Numbered from the stretch's first letter, positions 48,199-58,041 are shown. The stretch is 64,000 nt of DNA from Brucella anthropi ATCC 49188 (GCF_000017405.1 NC_009667.1:1211501-1275500), one strand, 5' to 3'. The notes: generated by a model from the sequence alone, not told the origin. Translations and numbers: made by a program.

Positions 48199-49206
48199 TT
48201 AGATCAGCTTGCCAAAGGCGACAGCGGTATCGCCCATGCGGCTGGAGAAGCCCCATTCATTGTCGTACCACGACAGGATGCGCACCATGGTGCCTTCCAT
48301 AACCTTGGTCTGGTCCGTGTGGAAGACCGAGGAATGGGAGTCGTGGTTGAAGTCGTGCGAGACGAGTGGCTCATCTGTGTAGCCGAGGATACCCTTGAGG
48401 CGGCCATTGGCGGCTTCACGGATCGCGTTGTTGACTTCATCGACGGTCGTTGCGCGCTTGGCGATGAAGGTCAGGTCGACAACCGAGACGTTCGGGGTCG
48501 GAACGCGGATGGCAACGCCGTCGAGCTTGCCCTTCAGTTCCGGCAGAACGAGGCCGACAGCCTTGGCTGCGCCCGTCGAGGTCGGGATCATCGAAAGAGC
48601 TGCTGCGCGCGCGCGGTAGAGATCCTTATGCATGGTGTCCAGCGTCGGCTGGTCGCCCGTATAGGAGTGGATCGTGGTCATGAAGCCCTTTTCGATGCCG
48701 ATAGCATCGTTGAGAACCTGAGCCACGGGGGCAAGGCAGTTGGTGGTGCACGAAGCGTTCGAAATGACCAGATGGTCCTTGGTCAGCTTGTCATGGTTGA
48801 CGCCATAGACGACAGTCAGGTCCGCGCCGTCGGCAGGAGCCGAAACGATGACGCGCTTTGCACCAGCTTCAAGATGAAGCGCAGCCTTGTCGCGCGAGGT
48901 GAAGATGCCGGTGCATTCCAGAGCGATATCGACGCCTTCTTCCTTCCACGGCAGTTCAGCCGGGTTGCGAACGGCATGAACCTTGATCGGGCCGTAGCCG
49001 ACGTCGATGGTGTCGCCTGCAACCTTAACTTCCTTGGGGAAACGGCCATGAACGCTGTCATAACGCAGAAGATGTGCGTTGGTTTCGACCGGGCCGAGGT
49101 CGTTGATGGCCACGACCTGAATATCGGTGCGGCCCGACTCGACGATGGCGCGAAGGATGTTGCGGCCGATGCGGCCAAAACCGTTAATTGCGACGCGAAC
49201 TGCCAT
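48199..49206 (-). CDS. gapA: Glyceraldehyde-3-phosphate dehydrogenase, 335 aa
   Basis: Oxidises and phosphorylates glyceraldehyde 3-phosphate with [23 protein letters not shown] is the cofactor loop, [20 protein letters not shown] holds the catalytic Cys, and [17 protein letters not shown] closes the protein. Length is normal. It follows tkt on the same strand after 142 bases, with a hairpin in the gap, and leads directly into the glycolipid-binding-domain gene and pgk. Confidence 0.97.
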   Translation of the reverse strand: MAVRVAINGFGRIGRNILRAIVESGRTDIQVVAINDLGPVETNAHLLRYDSVHGRFPKEVKVAGDTIDVGYGPIKVHAVRNPAELPWKEEGVDIALECTGIFTSRDKAALHLEAGAKRVIVSAPADGADLTVVYGVNHDKLTKDHLVISNASCTTNCLAPVAQVLNDAIGIEKGFMTTIHSYTGDQPTLDTMHKDLYRARAAALSMIPTSTGAAKAVGLVLPELKGKLDGVAIRVPTPNVSVVDLTFIAKRATTVDEVNNAIREAANGRLKGILGYTDEPLVSHDFNHDSHSSVFHTDQTKVMEGTMVRILSWYDNEWGFSSRMGDTAVAFGKLI

Positions 49207-49311
49207 TTTCTCTTAATCTCCCGATAGGGTACTGCACATGCAGTGCTTCAAAACTCCGTCGGAACGGACAAATCGAACAGGATTCGTCCGGCCGGACTGG
49301 AATGGAAACTC

Positions 49312-49343
49312 AAACGCCGGCGTTTTTACGACGCCGGCGTTCT
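49312..49343 (-). terminator. Hairpin downstream of tkt
   Basis: AACGCCGGCG (49313-49322) and CGCCGGCGTT (49332-49341) pair around a nine-base loop, just after the tkt stop, and may separate tkt from gapA transcription. The T run on the minus strand is weak. Confidence 0.65.
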
Positions 49344-49348
49344 TAAAA

Positions 49349-51340
49349 TCATGCGGCGTTGAGCTTCTTCTCCGCAGCTTCAGCGGCATGTTCTGCCGTG
49401 ATGCCGAAATGCTTGTAGAGATCGTTGATCTCGCCCGAAGCGCCGAAGCCCTTCATGCCGATGAATATGCCGTTCTCGCCGATGAAGCGTTCCCAGCCGA
49501 GTGAGATTGCCGCTTCGATCGCCACCTTGACCGGCGCATTGCCGATGGTCGCGGTCTTGTAGGCATCGCTCTGCTGTTCGAAAAGCTCGAAGCAAGGAAC
49601 CGAAACGACACGGGTGGCAATGCCTTTGCCTTCCAGCAGGTCGCGGGCCTTGAGTGCGATTTCCACTTCCGAACCGGTCGCGAAGATCGTCACCTTGGCA
49701 TCCTTGCTTGCCGCAGCAAGTTCATAGGCGCCGAAAGCCGAAAGGTTTTCGTCGCGATGCTCGGTACGGACCGTTGGCAGGTTCTGGCGAGTCAGAGCCA
49801 TCGTCGATGGCGTCTTCTTCGATTGCAGGGCAATCTGCCAGCATTCAGCCGCTTCGACAGCGTCGGCAGGGCGGAACACATTGTGGTTCGGAATGGCGCG
49901 CAAGGCGGCAAGCTGTTCTACCGGCTGGTGGGTCGGGCCGTCTTCACCAAGACCGATGGAGTCATGCGTCATCACGTAAACGACGCGGATGCCCATCAGC
50001 GAGGAAAGGCGCATAGCCGGACGGCAATAATCCGAGAAGGTCAGGAAGGTGCCGCCGTAAGGGATCAGCCCGCCATGCAGCGTCATGCCGTTCATGGCTG
50101 CTGCCATGCCGTGCTCACGGATACCGTAATGGACGTAACGCTGGCCGTAGTCTTCCGGCGTTATGGCCTTGGTCTGGCTCGTCTTGGTGTTGTTCGAACC
50201 GGTGAGATCGGCGGAGCCGCCGATGGTTTCCGGCACGACACCATTGATGACTTCCAGTGCCATTTCCGAAGACTTGCGGGTTGCGACCTTCGGCTTGTCC
50301 GCGGACAGCTTCTTCTTGTATTCGATGATGGTTGCATCGAAGTTGGAAGGCAGGTCGCCACGCATCCGGCGCTCGAATTCAGCGCGGGTGTCCGCTTCGA
50401 CGGCAGCAAAGCGCTTTTCCCATTCCTGACGCTTCCTGGCGGCATTCAGACCGGCAACGCGCCAGCCGTCCAGCACTTCTGCCGGAACGACGAAGGGTTC
50501 AGCATTCCAGCCGAGCGCCTTGCGGGTTGCAGCGATTTCTTCAGCACCGAGCGGCGAGCCATGCACCTTGTTGGTGCCAGCCTTGTTTGGTGCGCCGAAG
50601 CCGATGGTCGTCTTGCAGGCGATGAGCGTCGGCTTGTCGGAAACCTTGGCCAGTTCGATTGCCTTGGCAATCGCATCCTGATCGTGACCATCAACAGCCA
50701 TGGTGTTCCAGCCGGAAGCGGCGAAACGGGCTGGCTGATTGGTATTGTCGGAAAGCGTGACCGGGCCGTCGATCGAGATGTTGTTGTCATCCCAGAACAC
50801 GATCAGCTTGTTCAGCTTCAGATGACCGGCAAGCGCGATGGCTTCCTGACTGATGCCTTCCATGAGGCAGCCGTCACCGGCAATCACATAGGTGTAATGG
50901 TTGACGAGGCTGTCGCCGAACTGTGCATTGAGGATACGTTCGGAAAGTGCCATGCCGACGGCATTGGCGATACCCTGTCCGAGCGGGCCGGTCGTCGTCT
51001 CGATACCGGCGGCGTGACCATATTCCGGATGGCCTGCTGTGCGCGAACCGAGCTGACGGAAATTCTTGATCTCGTCGATGGTGATGTCTTCGTAGCCCGA
51101 AAGATAGAGCAGCGAATAGAGCAGCATCGAGCCGTGGCCTGCGGAGAGCACGAAACGGTCGCGATCCGGCCAGTGCGGGTTCTGCGGGTCGTGCGAGAGA
51201 AAACGGGTATAAAGCGTCGTCGCTATATCGGCTGCACCCATCGGCAGGCCGGGATGGCCCGAATTGGCTTTCTCTACCGCGTCCATAGAGAGGAAGCGGA
51301 TCGCGTTGGCCATCTGGTTTTGTTTGTCGGAATTGGTCAT
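49349..51340 (-). CDS. tkt: Transketolase, 663 aa
   Basis: Thiamine-diphosphate enzyme of the pentose phosphate pathway. Visible are [20 protein letters not shown] at the N-terminus, the cofactor motif [20 protein letters not shown] through DDNNISIDG, the pyrimidine-domain [11 protein letters not shown] and [20 protein letters not shown]. Length is that of a complete homodimeric bacterial enzyme. It is first in the tkt-gapA-pgk cluster and divergent from DUF4164-zapA. Confidence 0.97.
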   Translation of the reverse strand: MTNSDKQNQMANAIRFLSMDAVEKANSGHPGLPMGAADIATTLYTRFLSHDPQNPHWPDRDRFVLSAGHGSMLLYSLLYLSGYEDITIDEIKNFRQLGSRTAGHPEYGHAAGIETTTGPLGQGIANAVGMALSERILNAQFGDSLVNHYTYVIAGDGCLMEGISQEAIALAGHLKLNKLIVFWDDNNISIDGPVTLSDNTNQPARFAASGWNTMAVDGHDQDAIAKAIELAKVSDKPTLIACKTTIGFGAPNKAGTNKVHGSPLGAEEIAATRKALGWNAEPFVVPAEVLDGWRVAGLNAARKRQEWEKRFAAVEADTRAEFERRMRGDLPSNFDATIIEYKKKLSADKPKVATRKSSEMALEVINGVVPETIGGSADLTGSNNTKTSQTKAITPEDYGQRYVHYGIREHGMAAAMNGMTLHGGLIPYGGTFLTFSDYCRPAMRLSSLMGIRVVYVMTHDSIGLGEDGPTHQPVEQLAALRAIPNHNVFRPADAVEAAECWQIALQSKKTPSTMALTRQNLPTVRTEHRDENLSAFGAYELAAASKDAKVTIFATGSEVEIALKARDLLEGKGIATRVVSVPCFELFEQQSDAYKTATIGNAPVKVAIEAAISLGWERFIGENGIFIGMKGFGASGEINDLYKHFGITAEHAAEAAEKKLNAA

Positions 51341-51733
51341 GGTCTCAGCCGTCTTTCCTTGGGAGGGGTTAACGGGGTTGCGGCGATGCCTTTTGCCTGA
51401 GCACGATCCGTGTCCAAAACGGCTTCATGCGTTTCGGGATCACGCTCCAGAAGGCATCGGGACACATAGCACCTGCGTATAAGGAGTCAATAAACCGATG
51501 ACTTTTGGGCAATAAACTGTCCGCGACTAATCGATTGAGTTGTGTGGAAAGCTGTAGAACAATCACCGAAAAGCCGTTTTTGCACCGATAACGGTGCATG
51601 AACGTTTAGATGCGCCCCTCATTTGTTGCTTATCGGGCGGGTGATTATTACAATCTTTTCAAAGATGCCCGTCCCGCAGGCGCGATTCGATCCCCATAAG
51701 TTGGCCCGCGAATTGGCATTGGAAAGGATATGG
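51341..51733. other. 393-base divergent promoter region, tkt versus DUF4164-zapA
   Basis: No gene or RNA is seen. An open frame from 51623 continues into the DUF4164 gene but has no ribosome site at its start. The region must contain the promoters of both operons; I could not place -35/-10 pairs with confidence. Confidence 0.4.
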
Positions 51734-52006
51734 ATGGCACCCGAAACGACCCTCAGGCAAGTCTTGGAACGGCTGGAAAAGGCACTCAATACGCTTGAAC
51801 AAGCGGTCGATCTGCGGCTGGACAAAGAAGGCGACTTCGCCGAGGCCGAGGAGGAGGTGCAGCGTATGAATGCGGATCGCAGCCGTCTCGCCCAGGAACT
51901 CGATCAGTCGGAAGCGCGCGCCGAGCGGCTGGAAGCTGCTAATCGCGAGGTTTCACGCCGCCTTGTGACTGCGATGGAGACAATCCGCGCCGTTCTGGAC
52001 CGATAG
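51734..52006 (+). CDS. DUF4164 coiled-coil protein, 90 aa
   Basis: The protein is one long coiled coil (RQVLERLEKALNTLEQAVDL, then EAEEEVQRMNADRSRLAQEL, then EARAERLEAANREVSRRLVT), the DUF4164 pattern. The family is unstudied but almost always sits just upstream of zapA in Rhizobiales, which suggests a division-linked role. ATG at 51734 is chosen with AAAGGA directly ahead. The stop is followed by the zapA ribosome site within two bases. Confidence 0.85.
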   Translation: MAPETTLRQVLERLEKALNTLEQAVDLRLDKEGDFAEAEEEVQRMNADRSRLAQELDQSEARAERLEAANREVSRRLVTAMETIRAVLDR

Positions 52007-52015
52007 GAGGCTACC

Positions 52016-52381
52016 ATAGCGACCGTAACCGTTACCATTGATGGCAAGGCCTACCGCATGGCCTGCGACGAAGGACAGGAAGAACACCTGTCCGGGCTTG
52101 CCGACCGTTTCGATCAATATGTCACGCATCTCAAAACGTCCTTCGGGGAGATAGGCGATCTGCGCCTGACCGTCATGGCCGGGATCATGGTGATGGACGA
52201 AATGGCCGAGATGCAGAAACGTATCAACGGTCTGGAAAGCGAAGTTGAAACGCTGCGCCGTGCACGTGATGAAGCGCTTGGTCGCGCTGATAGCAACGAT
52301 GCTGCCTTGACAGGCATGCTGTCGGATGTGGCGTCGCGCATCGAGCAGGTGGCTTCGCGCATCGCACCACGGAACAGCTGA
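52016..52381 (+). CDS. zapA: Cell division protein ZapA, apparent ATA start, 121 aa
   Basis: ZapA binds FtsZ and bundles filaments at midcell. The sequence ATVTVTIDGKAYRMACDEGQ, EEHLSGLADRFDQYVTHLKT, then a C-terminal coiled coil (RINGLESEVETLRRARDEAL) is a complete ZapA. The expected first codon reads ATA at 52016, five bases after a perfect AGGAGG. The first ATG in frame (52058) would remove the first beta strand. So either ATA is used as start or the G of ATG has been lost by mutation or read error. Confidence 0.88.
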   Translation: MATVTVTIDGKAYRMACDEGQEEHLSGLADRFDQYVTHLKTSFGEIGDLRLTVMAGIMVMDEMAEMQKRINGLESEVETLRRARDEALGRADSNDAALTGMLSDVASRIEQVASRIAPRNS

Positions 52382-52457
52382 ACTTCGTTCAGATTTTTCT
52401 GAAAAGTTTTCCTGTTAAGCCGGTGTAAGCCACTGGCGTTCCCATCGGGCAGGTACT

Positions 52458-52605
52458 ATATTGGGCCTTGGCGAACTGCGCTTCCCGACAGGTGTAACAG
52501 CATCCCCGGGGCCTTATTGATCTCTAAGGGAGCTGTCCCTGTGAAGGCTTGCGGGCTTTCGCATATGGCGCCCACCTACTTTGTAGGTTCCCGGGATCAA
52601 TCACT
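52458..52605 (+). ncRNA. ssrS: 6S RNA
   Basis: The stretch lies between zapA and the 5-FTHF cyclo-ligase locus, the classical 6S site, and can fold as a long imperfect rod: GGGCCTTGGCGAACTGCGC and the 5' half pair loosely with the GTAGGTTCCCGGGATCAAT half around a central open region. 6S RNA mimics an open promoter and binds the housekeeping RNA polymerase. The ends are approximate. Two small inner hairpins, such as CCTACTTTGTAGG, are clear. Confidence 0.72.
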
Positions 52606-52727
52606 ACCATCGGTCGTCGTGGTCGCCGCTTTCTTTTCCTCTGGCTGTCGCAGGATAGCTATGAGCTTGATCTAACGGACAATGTGTTCGTAAACATGCG
52701 CAAAGCTCCAACGATTTGCGCATCTTG

Positions 52728-53723
52728 ATGAAATCTCCTGAAACAGCATCGCCCGATTCATCGGAAAGACTGGCCGTCGCGGTACCCATCGCATTCGTCT
52801 ACGGCCTTCTGCTCTATGTCATGATCTGGTCGGGCCAATATGCGGATGCGATGCCCGTCATTGCGGGCCTGATGCTGTTACCGATGGCTGTTGCCAGCCT
52901 TGCTTCGAGCCTTTCCGACCCGCGTGCGCAAAAAAGCCTGTGGCGGCATGTCCGTATGGGATGGGCTATCATCGCCGGGCTTGTCGTTATCAGCATGGTC
53001 TTTTTCCATGAAGCAGGAATTTGCGTGGCCATGGCCGCTCCGTTTTTCATGGTGTTCTCGGCGCTCGGTTCGACGGTGACCTTGTGGATCATCCGGCAAT
53101 TTCGTTCGCGTCGCACCACGACGCTGGTGATTGCGCTGCCGCTGCTCGTTCTGCCAGCCGAACTTCAGATGTCCTACATCCCGCATGATGGCGCTGTAAC
53201 CACGGTGATCGAGATCGCAGCGCCGCCGGAAGTCGTCTGGCAGCAGACGGTTGAAATCCGCAATGTGCGCCCGGACGAACTGTCGTGGACATTCAGCCAT
53301 GGCATTCTTGGCGTGCCGCAGCCGGTGGATGCAAGGCTGAACGGTACTGGTGTTGGAGCGGTACGCGACTTGCAGTGGACGCATGGCGTCAATTTTCAGG
53401 AAATCGTCACGCAATGGGAAGAAAATCGGCTTCTGGCGTGGGATTTCCGCTTCGGCCCTGGCTCCATACCGCCCGAGGTGGAAGCGCATATCAAGGTCGA
53501 CAGCACCTATCTGAAGCTTGCGCAGGGTGATTATCGTCTTGAGCCTCTCACGAATGGTCACACGCGTCTCACGCTGACGACCCATTATCAGATCGCCACG
53601 CCGATCGATTTTTACTGTGACCTGTGGGGCAAACTGTTCCTCAATGACTTCCACGGCGTTGTTTTGAAGGTCATTCGTGACCGCTCGGAGAAGGTCGCGT
53701 ATGGCGCGGGCGGGGTCACTTGA
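52728..53723 (+). CDS. Membrane protein with SRPBCC-type domain, 331 aa
   Basis: The N-terminal half has about five hydrophobic segments (VAVPIAFVYGLLLYVMIW, MPVIAGLMLLPMAVASLA, WAIIAGLVVISMVFF, AAPFFMVFSALGSTVTLWII, TLVIALPLLVLPA). The C-terminal half, from VTTVIEIAAPPEVVWQQTVE on, is an SRPBCC (polyketide-cyclase-like) domain, which binds hydrophobic ligands. The combination suggests a membrane-anchored lipid or small-molecule binding protein; the function is unknown. ATG at 52728 is used because the frame upstream offers only TTG. It separates 6S RNA from the fau gene. Confidence 0.7.
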   Translation: MKSPETASPDSSERLAVAVPIAFVYGLLLYVMIWSGQYADAMPVIAGLMLLPMAVASLASSLSDPRAQKSLWRHVRMGWAIIAGLVVISMVFFHEAGICVAMAAPFFMVFSALGSTVTLWIIRQFRSRRTTTLVIALPLLVLPAELQMSYIPHDGAVTTVIEIAAPPEVVWQQTVEIRNVRPDELSWTFSHGILGVPQPVDARLNGTGVGAVRDLQWTHGVNFQEIVTQWEENRLLAWDFRFGPGSIPPEVEAHIKVDSTYLKLAQGDYRLEPLTNGHTRLTLTTHYQIATPIDFYCDLWGKLFLNDFHGVVLKVIRDRSEKVAYGAGGVT

Positions 53724-53783
53724 CGGATTGGCTCTTTGCGGTTCCACTGCATGGTGAAAAACGGCAGCAGGGAGTGGCTTGGA

Positions 53784-54383
53784 ATGACGGCAACGGAGCG
53801 CAGCCCCGGTCTGGAAAAGCAGGAGCTTAGACGCAAGGTTCTGGCGGTCCGTGATGCGCTTGATCCGCGCTTTCATTACGAGGCTTCGCTGGCGGCAGCC
53901 AAAAAAGGTGAAGCTGCAATTGACGTTCCCAAAGGCACCTTGATTGCTGGTTATTGGCCGATCCGTTCTGAAATCGACCCACGCCCATTATTATCGGCGC
54001 TTCGCGCCAAGGGTGCCCGGCTTTGCCTCCCCGTTGTTCTGGACAAGGAAACGATTGCCTTTCGTGAATATCTGCCTGATGCCAGATTGCGTCAGACGGG
54101 TTTCGGCACGATGGGACCGGGAGCAGATGCGCCGATTGTCGATCCTGCGATCCTGTTGATGCCACTTGCAGGTTTTGATCAGCGTGGGCATCGACTTGGC
54201 TATGGTGCAGGACACTACGACCGCGCGCTGGCGCGGTTCACGGAACGCGGATTGCAGCCACTTCTGATCGGCATGGCCTTCGACTGCCAGGAAGTCGAGC
54301 ATGTGCCAAATGAGCCGCATGATATCGCGCTCAACCAGATCCTGACGGAGAGCGGCTTGCGTTCGCTTGGCGCAGGTTTATAA
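53784..54383 (+). CDS. 5-formyltetrahydrofolate cyclo-ligase, 199 aa
   Basis: Converts 5-formyl-THF with ATP to 5,10-methenyl-THF. The motifs KQELRRKVLAVRDALDPRFH, AGYWPIRSEIDPRPLLSALR, LLMPLAGFDQRGHRLGYGAG and HYDRALARF are diagnostic for the YgfA/Fau family. ATG at 53784 is chosen; GGGAG lies about ten bases upstream, and the longer frames from 53736 or 53751 lack homology. It follows 6S RNA at a distance and leads into the phosphodiesterase gene after nine bases. Confidence 0.92.
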   Translation: MTATERSPGLEKQELRRKVLAVRDALDPRFHYEASLAAAKKGEAAIDVPKGTLIAGYWPIRSEIDPRPLLSALRAKGARLCLPVVLDKETIAFREYLPDARLRQTGFGTMGPGADAPIVDPAILLMPLAGFDQRGHRLGYGAGHYDRALARFTERGLQPLLIGMAFDCQEVEHVPNEPHDIALNQILTESGLRSLGAGL

Positions 54384-54392
54384 GGCACTCCC

Positions 54393-55217
54393 ATGAGATT
54401 GCTTTTTCTTGGTGATATGGTGGGCCGGTCGGGCCGGAATGCAGTTTATGAAAAGCTGCCGGGGCTGATTTCCGATCTGAAGCTGGACTTCATAATCGTC
54501 AACGGCGAAAACGCCGCGGGCGGCTTCGGCATTACGGAGGAGATTTTCCACGATACCATTCGTGCTGGCGCCGACGTCGTCACGACCGGCAATCACGTAT
54601 GGGATCAACGCGAGGCGCTGGATTTCTCCAAGCGCGAAGACCGCTTTCTGCGCCCGGCAAACTTCCCGAAAGGCACAGCCGGAAAAGGCGAGGGGCTTTA
54701 TATCGCCAAAAATGGCGCCCGCGTTCTCGTGTCGAACGTCATGGGCCGGGTGTTCATGCATCCCGATCTCGATGATCCGTTTATCGCGGCCGAGAAAATT
54801 CTGGAAGCCTGTCCCCTTGGCGAGCAGGCTGATGCCGTGTTCTTCGATTTCCATGCTGAGGCGACGAGCGAAAAGCAGTGTTTCGGTCATTTTGTCGACG
54901 GTCGCGCCAGCGCTGTTGTCGGGACTCACACGCATGTCCCGACTGCCGATTGCCAGATTTTGCGCAATGGCACAGCTTATATGTCTGATGCAGGCATGTG
55001 CGGTGATTATGATTCCTCACTCGGCATGGACAAGGAGGAGCCACTCAACCGCTTCCTGTCGAAAGTGCCCAAAGGACGGTTCGAAGCGGCGAATGGTCCG
55101 GCTACCGTCTGCGGTGTGGGCATAGAGATTTCGGATCGCACGGGGCTTGCAGAAAAGGCCGCTCCCTTGCGCATCGGTGCGCATCTGGAGGAAACTATTC
55201 CGGTATTCTGGCGATAA
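54393..55217 (+). CDS. YmdB-type metallophosphoesterase (TIGR00282), 274 aa
   Basis: The sequence MRLLFLGDMVGRSGRNAVYE, then FIIVNGENAAGGFGITEEI, VVTTGNHVWDQRE, VVGTHTHVPTADCQIL and MSDAGMCGDYDSSLGMDKEE is that of the YmdB family, which in Bacillus cleaves 2',3'-cyclic nucleotides. All metal-binding Asp, Asn and His residues are visible. Cytoplasmic. It follows the cyclo-ligase gene closely and is probably co-transcribed. Confidence 0.9.
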   Translation: MRLLFLGDMVGRSGRNAVYEKLPGLISDLKLDFIIVNGENAAGGFGITEEIFHDTIRAGADVVTTGNHVWDQREALDFSKREDRFLRPANFPKGTAGKGEGLYIAKNGARVLVSNVMGRVFMHPDLDDPFIAAEKILEACPLGEQADAVFFDFHAEATSEKQCFGHFVDGRASAVVGTHTHVPTADCQILRNGTAYMSDAGMCGDYDSSLGMDKEEPLNRFLSKVPKGRFEAANGPATVCGVGIEISDRTGLAEKAAPLRIGAHLEETIPVFWR

Positions 55218-55354
55218 CGTCTTATTTTAGCTTGAAGTATGATGTTATCTATAATTAGGCCGCTATTTTAATCCGGCAGCTTTCTGCCAGTTGAATGGAT
55301 TTTCCAGACTACTATCTCCTTGCAACGAGTTTTTTTGCAAGGGGACGCAACTCA

Positions 55355-56101
55355 ATGGATTTTTTTGCCGAGTATCTGGGATTTCTTTCGACCCCTGCCG
55401 GCTGGGCCGCGCTGGTTACGCTGGTGACGATGGAAGTCGTCCTCGGTATCGACAATCTGATCTTCATCTCGATCCTTACCAACAAGCTGCCCGCCTCGCA
55501 GCAGGCGCGCGCCCGCCGCATCGGCATTGGCGCGGCGCTCATCCTGCGCCTGGCGCTTCTTTTCACGATCTCGATCATCGTCCAGCTCAAGGATCCGATC
55601 TTCGAGGCGTTCGGTCATGGCTTTTCCTGGCGTGACATCATCCTGATTGCTGGCGGCCTGTTTCTTGTCTGGAAGGCGACCAAGGAAATTCACCACACGG
55701 TCGATCCCGATGATGGCAAGGAAAATATCGGTGGCAAGGTGGCTCAGCTCACCATGGGTGCCGCCATCGTGCAGATCCTGATCCTTGATCTGGTTTTCTC
55801 GGTCGATTCGATCATCACCGCCGTCGGCATGACCGATGAGATCGCCATTATGGTCATTGCCGTGGTCGCAGCCGTTACCGTCATGCTGCTTGCAGCCGAT
55901 CCGCTTTCGCGGTTCATCGCGGCGAACCCAACCATCGTCATGCTGGCGCTGGGCTTCCTGCTGATGATCGGCATGACGCTGATTGCCGACGGTTTCGGCT
56001 TCCACGTTCCCAAGGGCTATATCTACGCCGCCATGGGCTTTTCGGCGCTGGTCGAGGCGCTCAATATGATGGCCCGGCGAAAGCGCAAAAGCCAACAGTA
56101 A
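55355..56101 (+). CDS. TerC family integral membrane protein, 248 aa
   Basis: Seven hydrophobic segments with the signatures [20 protein letters not shown] near residue 25 and [20 protein letters not shown] around 145, in which conserved Asp residues may bind metal. TerC-type proteins move manganese or other metals, often at the stage of loading exported proteins. ATG at 55355 has GGGGACG upstream; the frame from 55295 adds no homology. I looked for a yybP-ykoY manganese riboswitch upstream and did not recognise one. Confidence 0.88.
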   Translation: MDFFAEYLGFLSTPAGWAALVTLVTMEVVLGIDNLIFISILTNKLPASQQARARRIGIGAALILRLALLFTISIIVQLKDPIFEAFGHGFSWRDIILIAGGLFLVWKATKEIHHTVDPDDGKENIGGKVAQLTMGAAIVQILILDLVFSVDSIITAVGMTDEIAIMVIAVVAAVTVMLLAADPLSRFIAANPTIVMLALGFLLMIGMTLIADGFGFHVPKGYIYAAMGFSALVEALNMMARRKRKSQQ

Positions 56102-56115
56102 AAGCCAGATACAAC

Positions 56116-56158
56116 AAGGCCACCCGTCTCATCCTGAGGCGGGTGGCCTCGTTATTTT
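56116..56158 (+). terminator. Terminator of the TerC gene
   Basis: GGCCACCCG (56118-56126) and CGGGTGGCC (56140-56148) pair and are followed by TCGTTATTTT. It overlaps the end of the convergent DUF1284 gene. Confidence 0.85.
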
Positions 56159-56569
56159 AACGCCGTGAAACTGGTCTGTTGTGGCAATTCTCGTGCAGAG
56201 GTTCGACCATTCGCAACGCTCGCAGGCTTTGCGTAGTGTGCCTTCTGCAAAAGCGCTGCGCATTACGGCAAGCCGCTCTGCGTCGAGCCCGAAACGGTTC
56301 TGCGTGGAAAGCGTCTGGCCGAGAAGTTTGCCTACGGCCTCCAATGCCAGCCGGTCACGCTCGCGAACACTCGCTTCGTAACAATGGCAATCGCCCCCGC
56401 AGAGCAGGGGCGCGCAAATGTCGTCCGGGCCATCGACGAGAAGAATATCTTCTCCTTCGCTCAGCCGCCCGGCAATCCTGTCGTAGTTCTCGACGAAAGC
56501 CGGGCTGTAGCCTTTGCCGACAAAAGTCAGCATGCAAAGGAGGTGATGGCCGCGCAGGCGTACTGTCAC
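56129..56569 (-). CDS. DUF1284 protein, 146 aa
   Basis: The N-terminus RLRGHHLLCMLTFVGKGYSP and FVENYDRIAGRL, the acidic and cysteine-rich centre (DDICAPLLCGGDCHCYEASV) and the closing CERCEWSNLCTRIA are those of DUF1284. Eight conserved cysteines suggest a metal or iron-sulphur site. Function is unknown. It follows bioY after eight bases on the same strand; co-transcription would place it under BioR control. Confidence 0.85.
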   Translation of the reverse strand: MTVRLRGHHLLCMLTFVGKGYSPAFVENYDRIAGRLSEGEDILLVDGPDDICAPLLCGGDCHCYEASVRERDRLALEAVGKLLGQTLSTQNRFGLDAERLAVMRSAFAEGTLRKACERCEWSNLCTRIATTDQFHGVKITRPPASG

Positions 56570-56577
56570 CTGGCAGA

Positions 56578-57153
56578 TCAGGCCTTGCCGTCGCGGGCGA
56601 TGGCCTTGAGGATCGCAGCGCCGAGAGCCGACTTGATGAGGGCGCCGACGAGGAACGGCGTCACGCCGAAGGCAACAGCCTTTTCAAGGCCAATGATGCT
56701 GGACAGCCAGGCCGCGCCAAGAGCAAGGCAGACCACATTGGCGGCAAGGAACGAAACGAAGGCGAGGCCGACGCGGTTACCGTTCCAGCCGCGTTCGGCC
56801 AGATAGCCGGTCAGCGCGGCGATGATCGGGAAGGAAACGAGATAGCCTGCGGTCGGGCCTGCGAAATGCGGAAGACCACCAGCGCCGCCTGCAAGGACCG
56901 GAAGTCCGAGCATGGCTTCGCCGAGCCAGGCCAAAACCGTGGCCATGCCAAGACGCCAGCCATAAAGCGCGCCGATCAGCGGAACGATCAGGGTCTGCAG
57001 CGTGATCGGAACCGGAATCATCGGAACTTCGATCTGCGACGAGATGGCGAGAACCAGCGTACCAAGCGCAACGGCCGCAAGGCGCATCGCAGGGGAGCGG
57101 GATTCCAGATTGAGCGGGCTGAAGGATGGGCGCGTCTGGGTGATGGTCGTCAT
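56578..57153 (-). CDS. bioY: Biotin transporter S-component BioY, 191 aa
   Basis: Six hydrophobic segments with the biotin-binding signatures SSQIEVPMIPVPITLQTLIV, GALYGWRLGMATVLAWLGEA and GGAGGLPHFAGPTAGYLVSF are diagnostic. BioY is the membrane-embedded biotin-binding unit of an ECF transporter; no bioMN genes are near, and solitary BioY proteins can act alone. A TTATAGATAA box thirteen bases upstream of the ATG fits BioR control. Confidence 0.94.
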   Translation of the reverse strand: MTTITQTRPSFSPLNLESRSPAMRLAAVALGTLVLAISSQIEVPMIPVPITLQTLIVPLIGALYGWRLGMATVLAWLGEAMLGLPVLAGGAGGLPHFAGPTAGYLVSFPIIAALTGYLAERGWNGNRVGLAFVSFLAANVVCLALGAAWLSSIIGLEKAVAFGVTPFLVGALIKSALGAAILKAIARDGKA

Positions 57154-57165
57154 AGCTTCCTCAAA

Positions 57166-57175
57166 TTATAGATAA
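57166..57175 (-). promoter_or_regulatory. BioR operator upstream of bioY
   Basis: TTATAGATAA matches the BioR consensus TTATMKATAA described for Agrobacterium and Brucella, thirteen bases ahead of the bioY start. The same ten bases recur ahead of the regulator gene. Confidence 0.85.
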
Positions 57176-57356
57176 AATTGAGATTCGATCTATATCTTCT
57201 TAAAGCTCCTGACGATAAACGCAAGAGGTGGTGCAAAGAGAACGGCGCGTGGTTGTGGGAGACGCGCGCCGAGACTCTGTCGCGCAGACGAAAATCTGCA
57301 CGAGTGACCAGAATGGCGACGATGAAAAAGAGGTGCTTATCTGTGCAAGCGCCTGA

Positions 57357-58037
57357 TCAACCGACAATCGCAAACGAATCGCGCGTCTTGCCCGATGCGG
57401 TCTTGACCGGACGGTGTCCAATCCATTGTACATGACGAGCGAGAATGGTCACTGCGCTCTCGACATCGTTCTGGCGCAGCGCCTGCAATATGGCGCGATG
57501 GTCGTGGTCGGTGCGGGTTTCCCATTCCGACCGCCAGGTCGCGAAGAGAAACCGGGCGCTGGCAGCGTGAAGATCATCGATGGCTGCAAGCAGGCGCGGC
57601 ATCTTGCATGGTTCGAGGATGAGCCGATGGAAGCGGCGATTGGCGTCTTCCCAGCTTCTGACATCGCGTGACTTGTCGCCTTCCAGTGTGGCCTGTTCGG
57701 CGGCATCAAGCGTTGCCTGCGTGATGTGCGGGGCTGCATGGCGCAGCGCCAGGACTTCCAGAGCGGCCCGCATTTCCGCCACTTCCCTGATTTCGCCGAT
57801 GTCGAACGATGCAACCCGAACGCCACGCCGAGGTTCGGAAACAGCAAGCCCCTGAGCCTCCAGTCGCCGGAATGCTTCGCGCACCGGCACATGGCTGGTC
57901 TCGAACTCTTCGGCAATGTGATCCTGTCGCAGTTTCGTGCCGGGCTCGATCTCACCGGCGATGATGCGGTCGGCAAGAATGCGGCTGATACGGGCTGCGA
58001 TGGTTTCGCTGGGGGTGTTCTGGGCGGGCTGAATCAT
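57357..58037 (-). CDS. bioR: GntR/FadR-type repressor, probably BioR, 226 aa
   Basis: N-terminal winged helix: SETIAARISRILADRIIAGE, IEPGTKLRQDHIAEEFETSH, VPVREAFRRLEAQGLAVSEP. C-terminal FCD domain: LEVLALRHAAPHITQATLDA, DANRRFHRLILEPCKMPRLL, with the conserved His residues of the metal or ligand pocket. Position next to bioY and identical TTATAGATAA boxes before both genes identify it as BioR, repressor of biotin uptake and synthesis genes. ATG at 58037 is used; its box sits 4 bases upstream, so bound protein would block initiation. A longer frame to 58241 has no homology. Confidence 0.87.
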   Translation of the reverse strand: MIQPAQNTPSETIAARISRILADRIIAGEIEPGTKLRQDHIAEEFETSHVPVREAFRRLEAQGLAVSEPRRGVRVASFDIGEIREVAEMRAALEVLALRHAAPHITQATLDAAEQATLEGDKSRDVRSWEDANRRFHRLILEPCKMPRLLAAIDDLHAASARFLFATWRSEWETRTDHDHRAILQALRQNDVESAVTILARHVQWIGHRPVKTASGKTRDSFAIVG

Positions 58038-58041
58038 GAAT

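Noticed and set aside
46470..48302. 610-residue open frame on the plus strand across pgk and the next gene
   Set aside because: Antisense shadow of two well supported genes; it crosses their boundary without a domain of its own.
49757..51400. 547-residue open frame on the plus strand across tkt
   Set aside because: Antisense shadow of transketolase with no ribosome site or known motif.
55218..55354. Possible manganese riboswitch (yybP-ykoY) before TerC
   Set aside because: The conserved loops of that riboswitch are not recognisable; only a short hairpin is seen.
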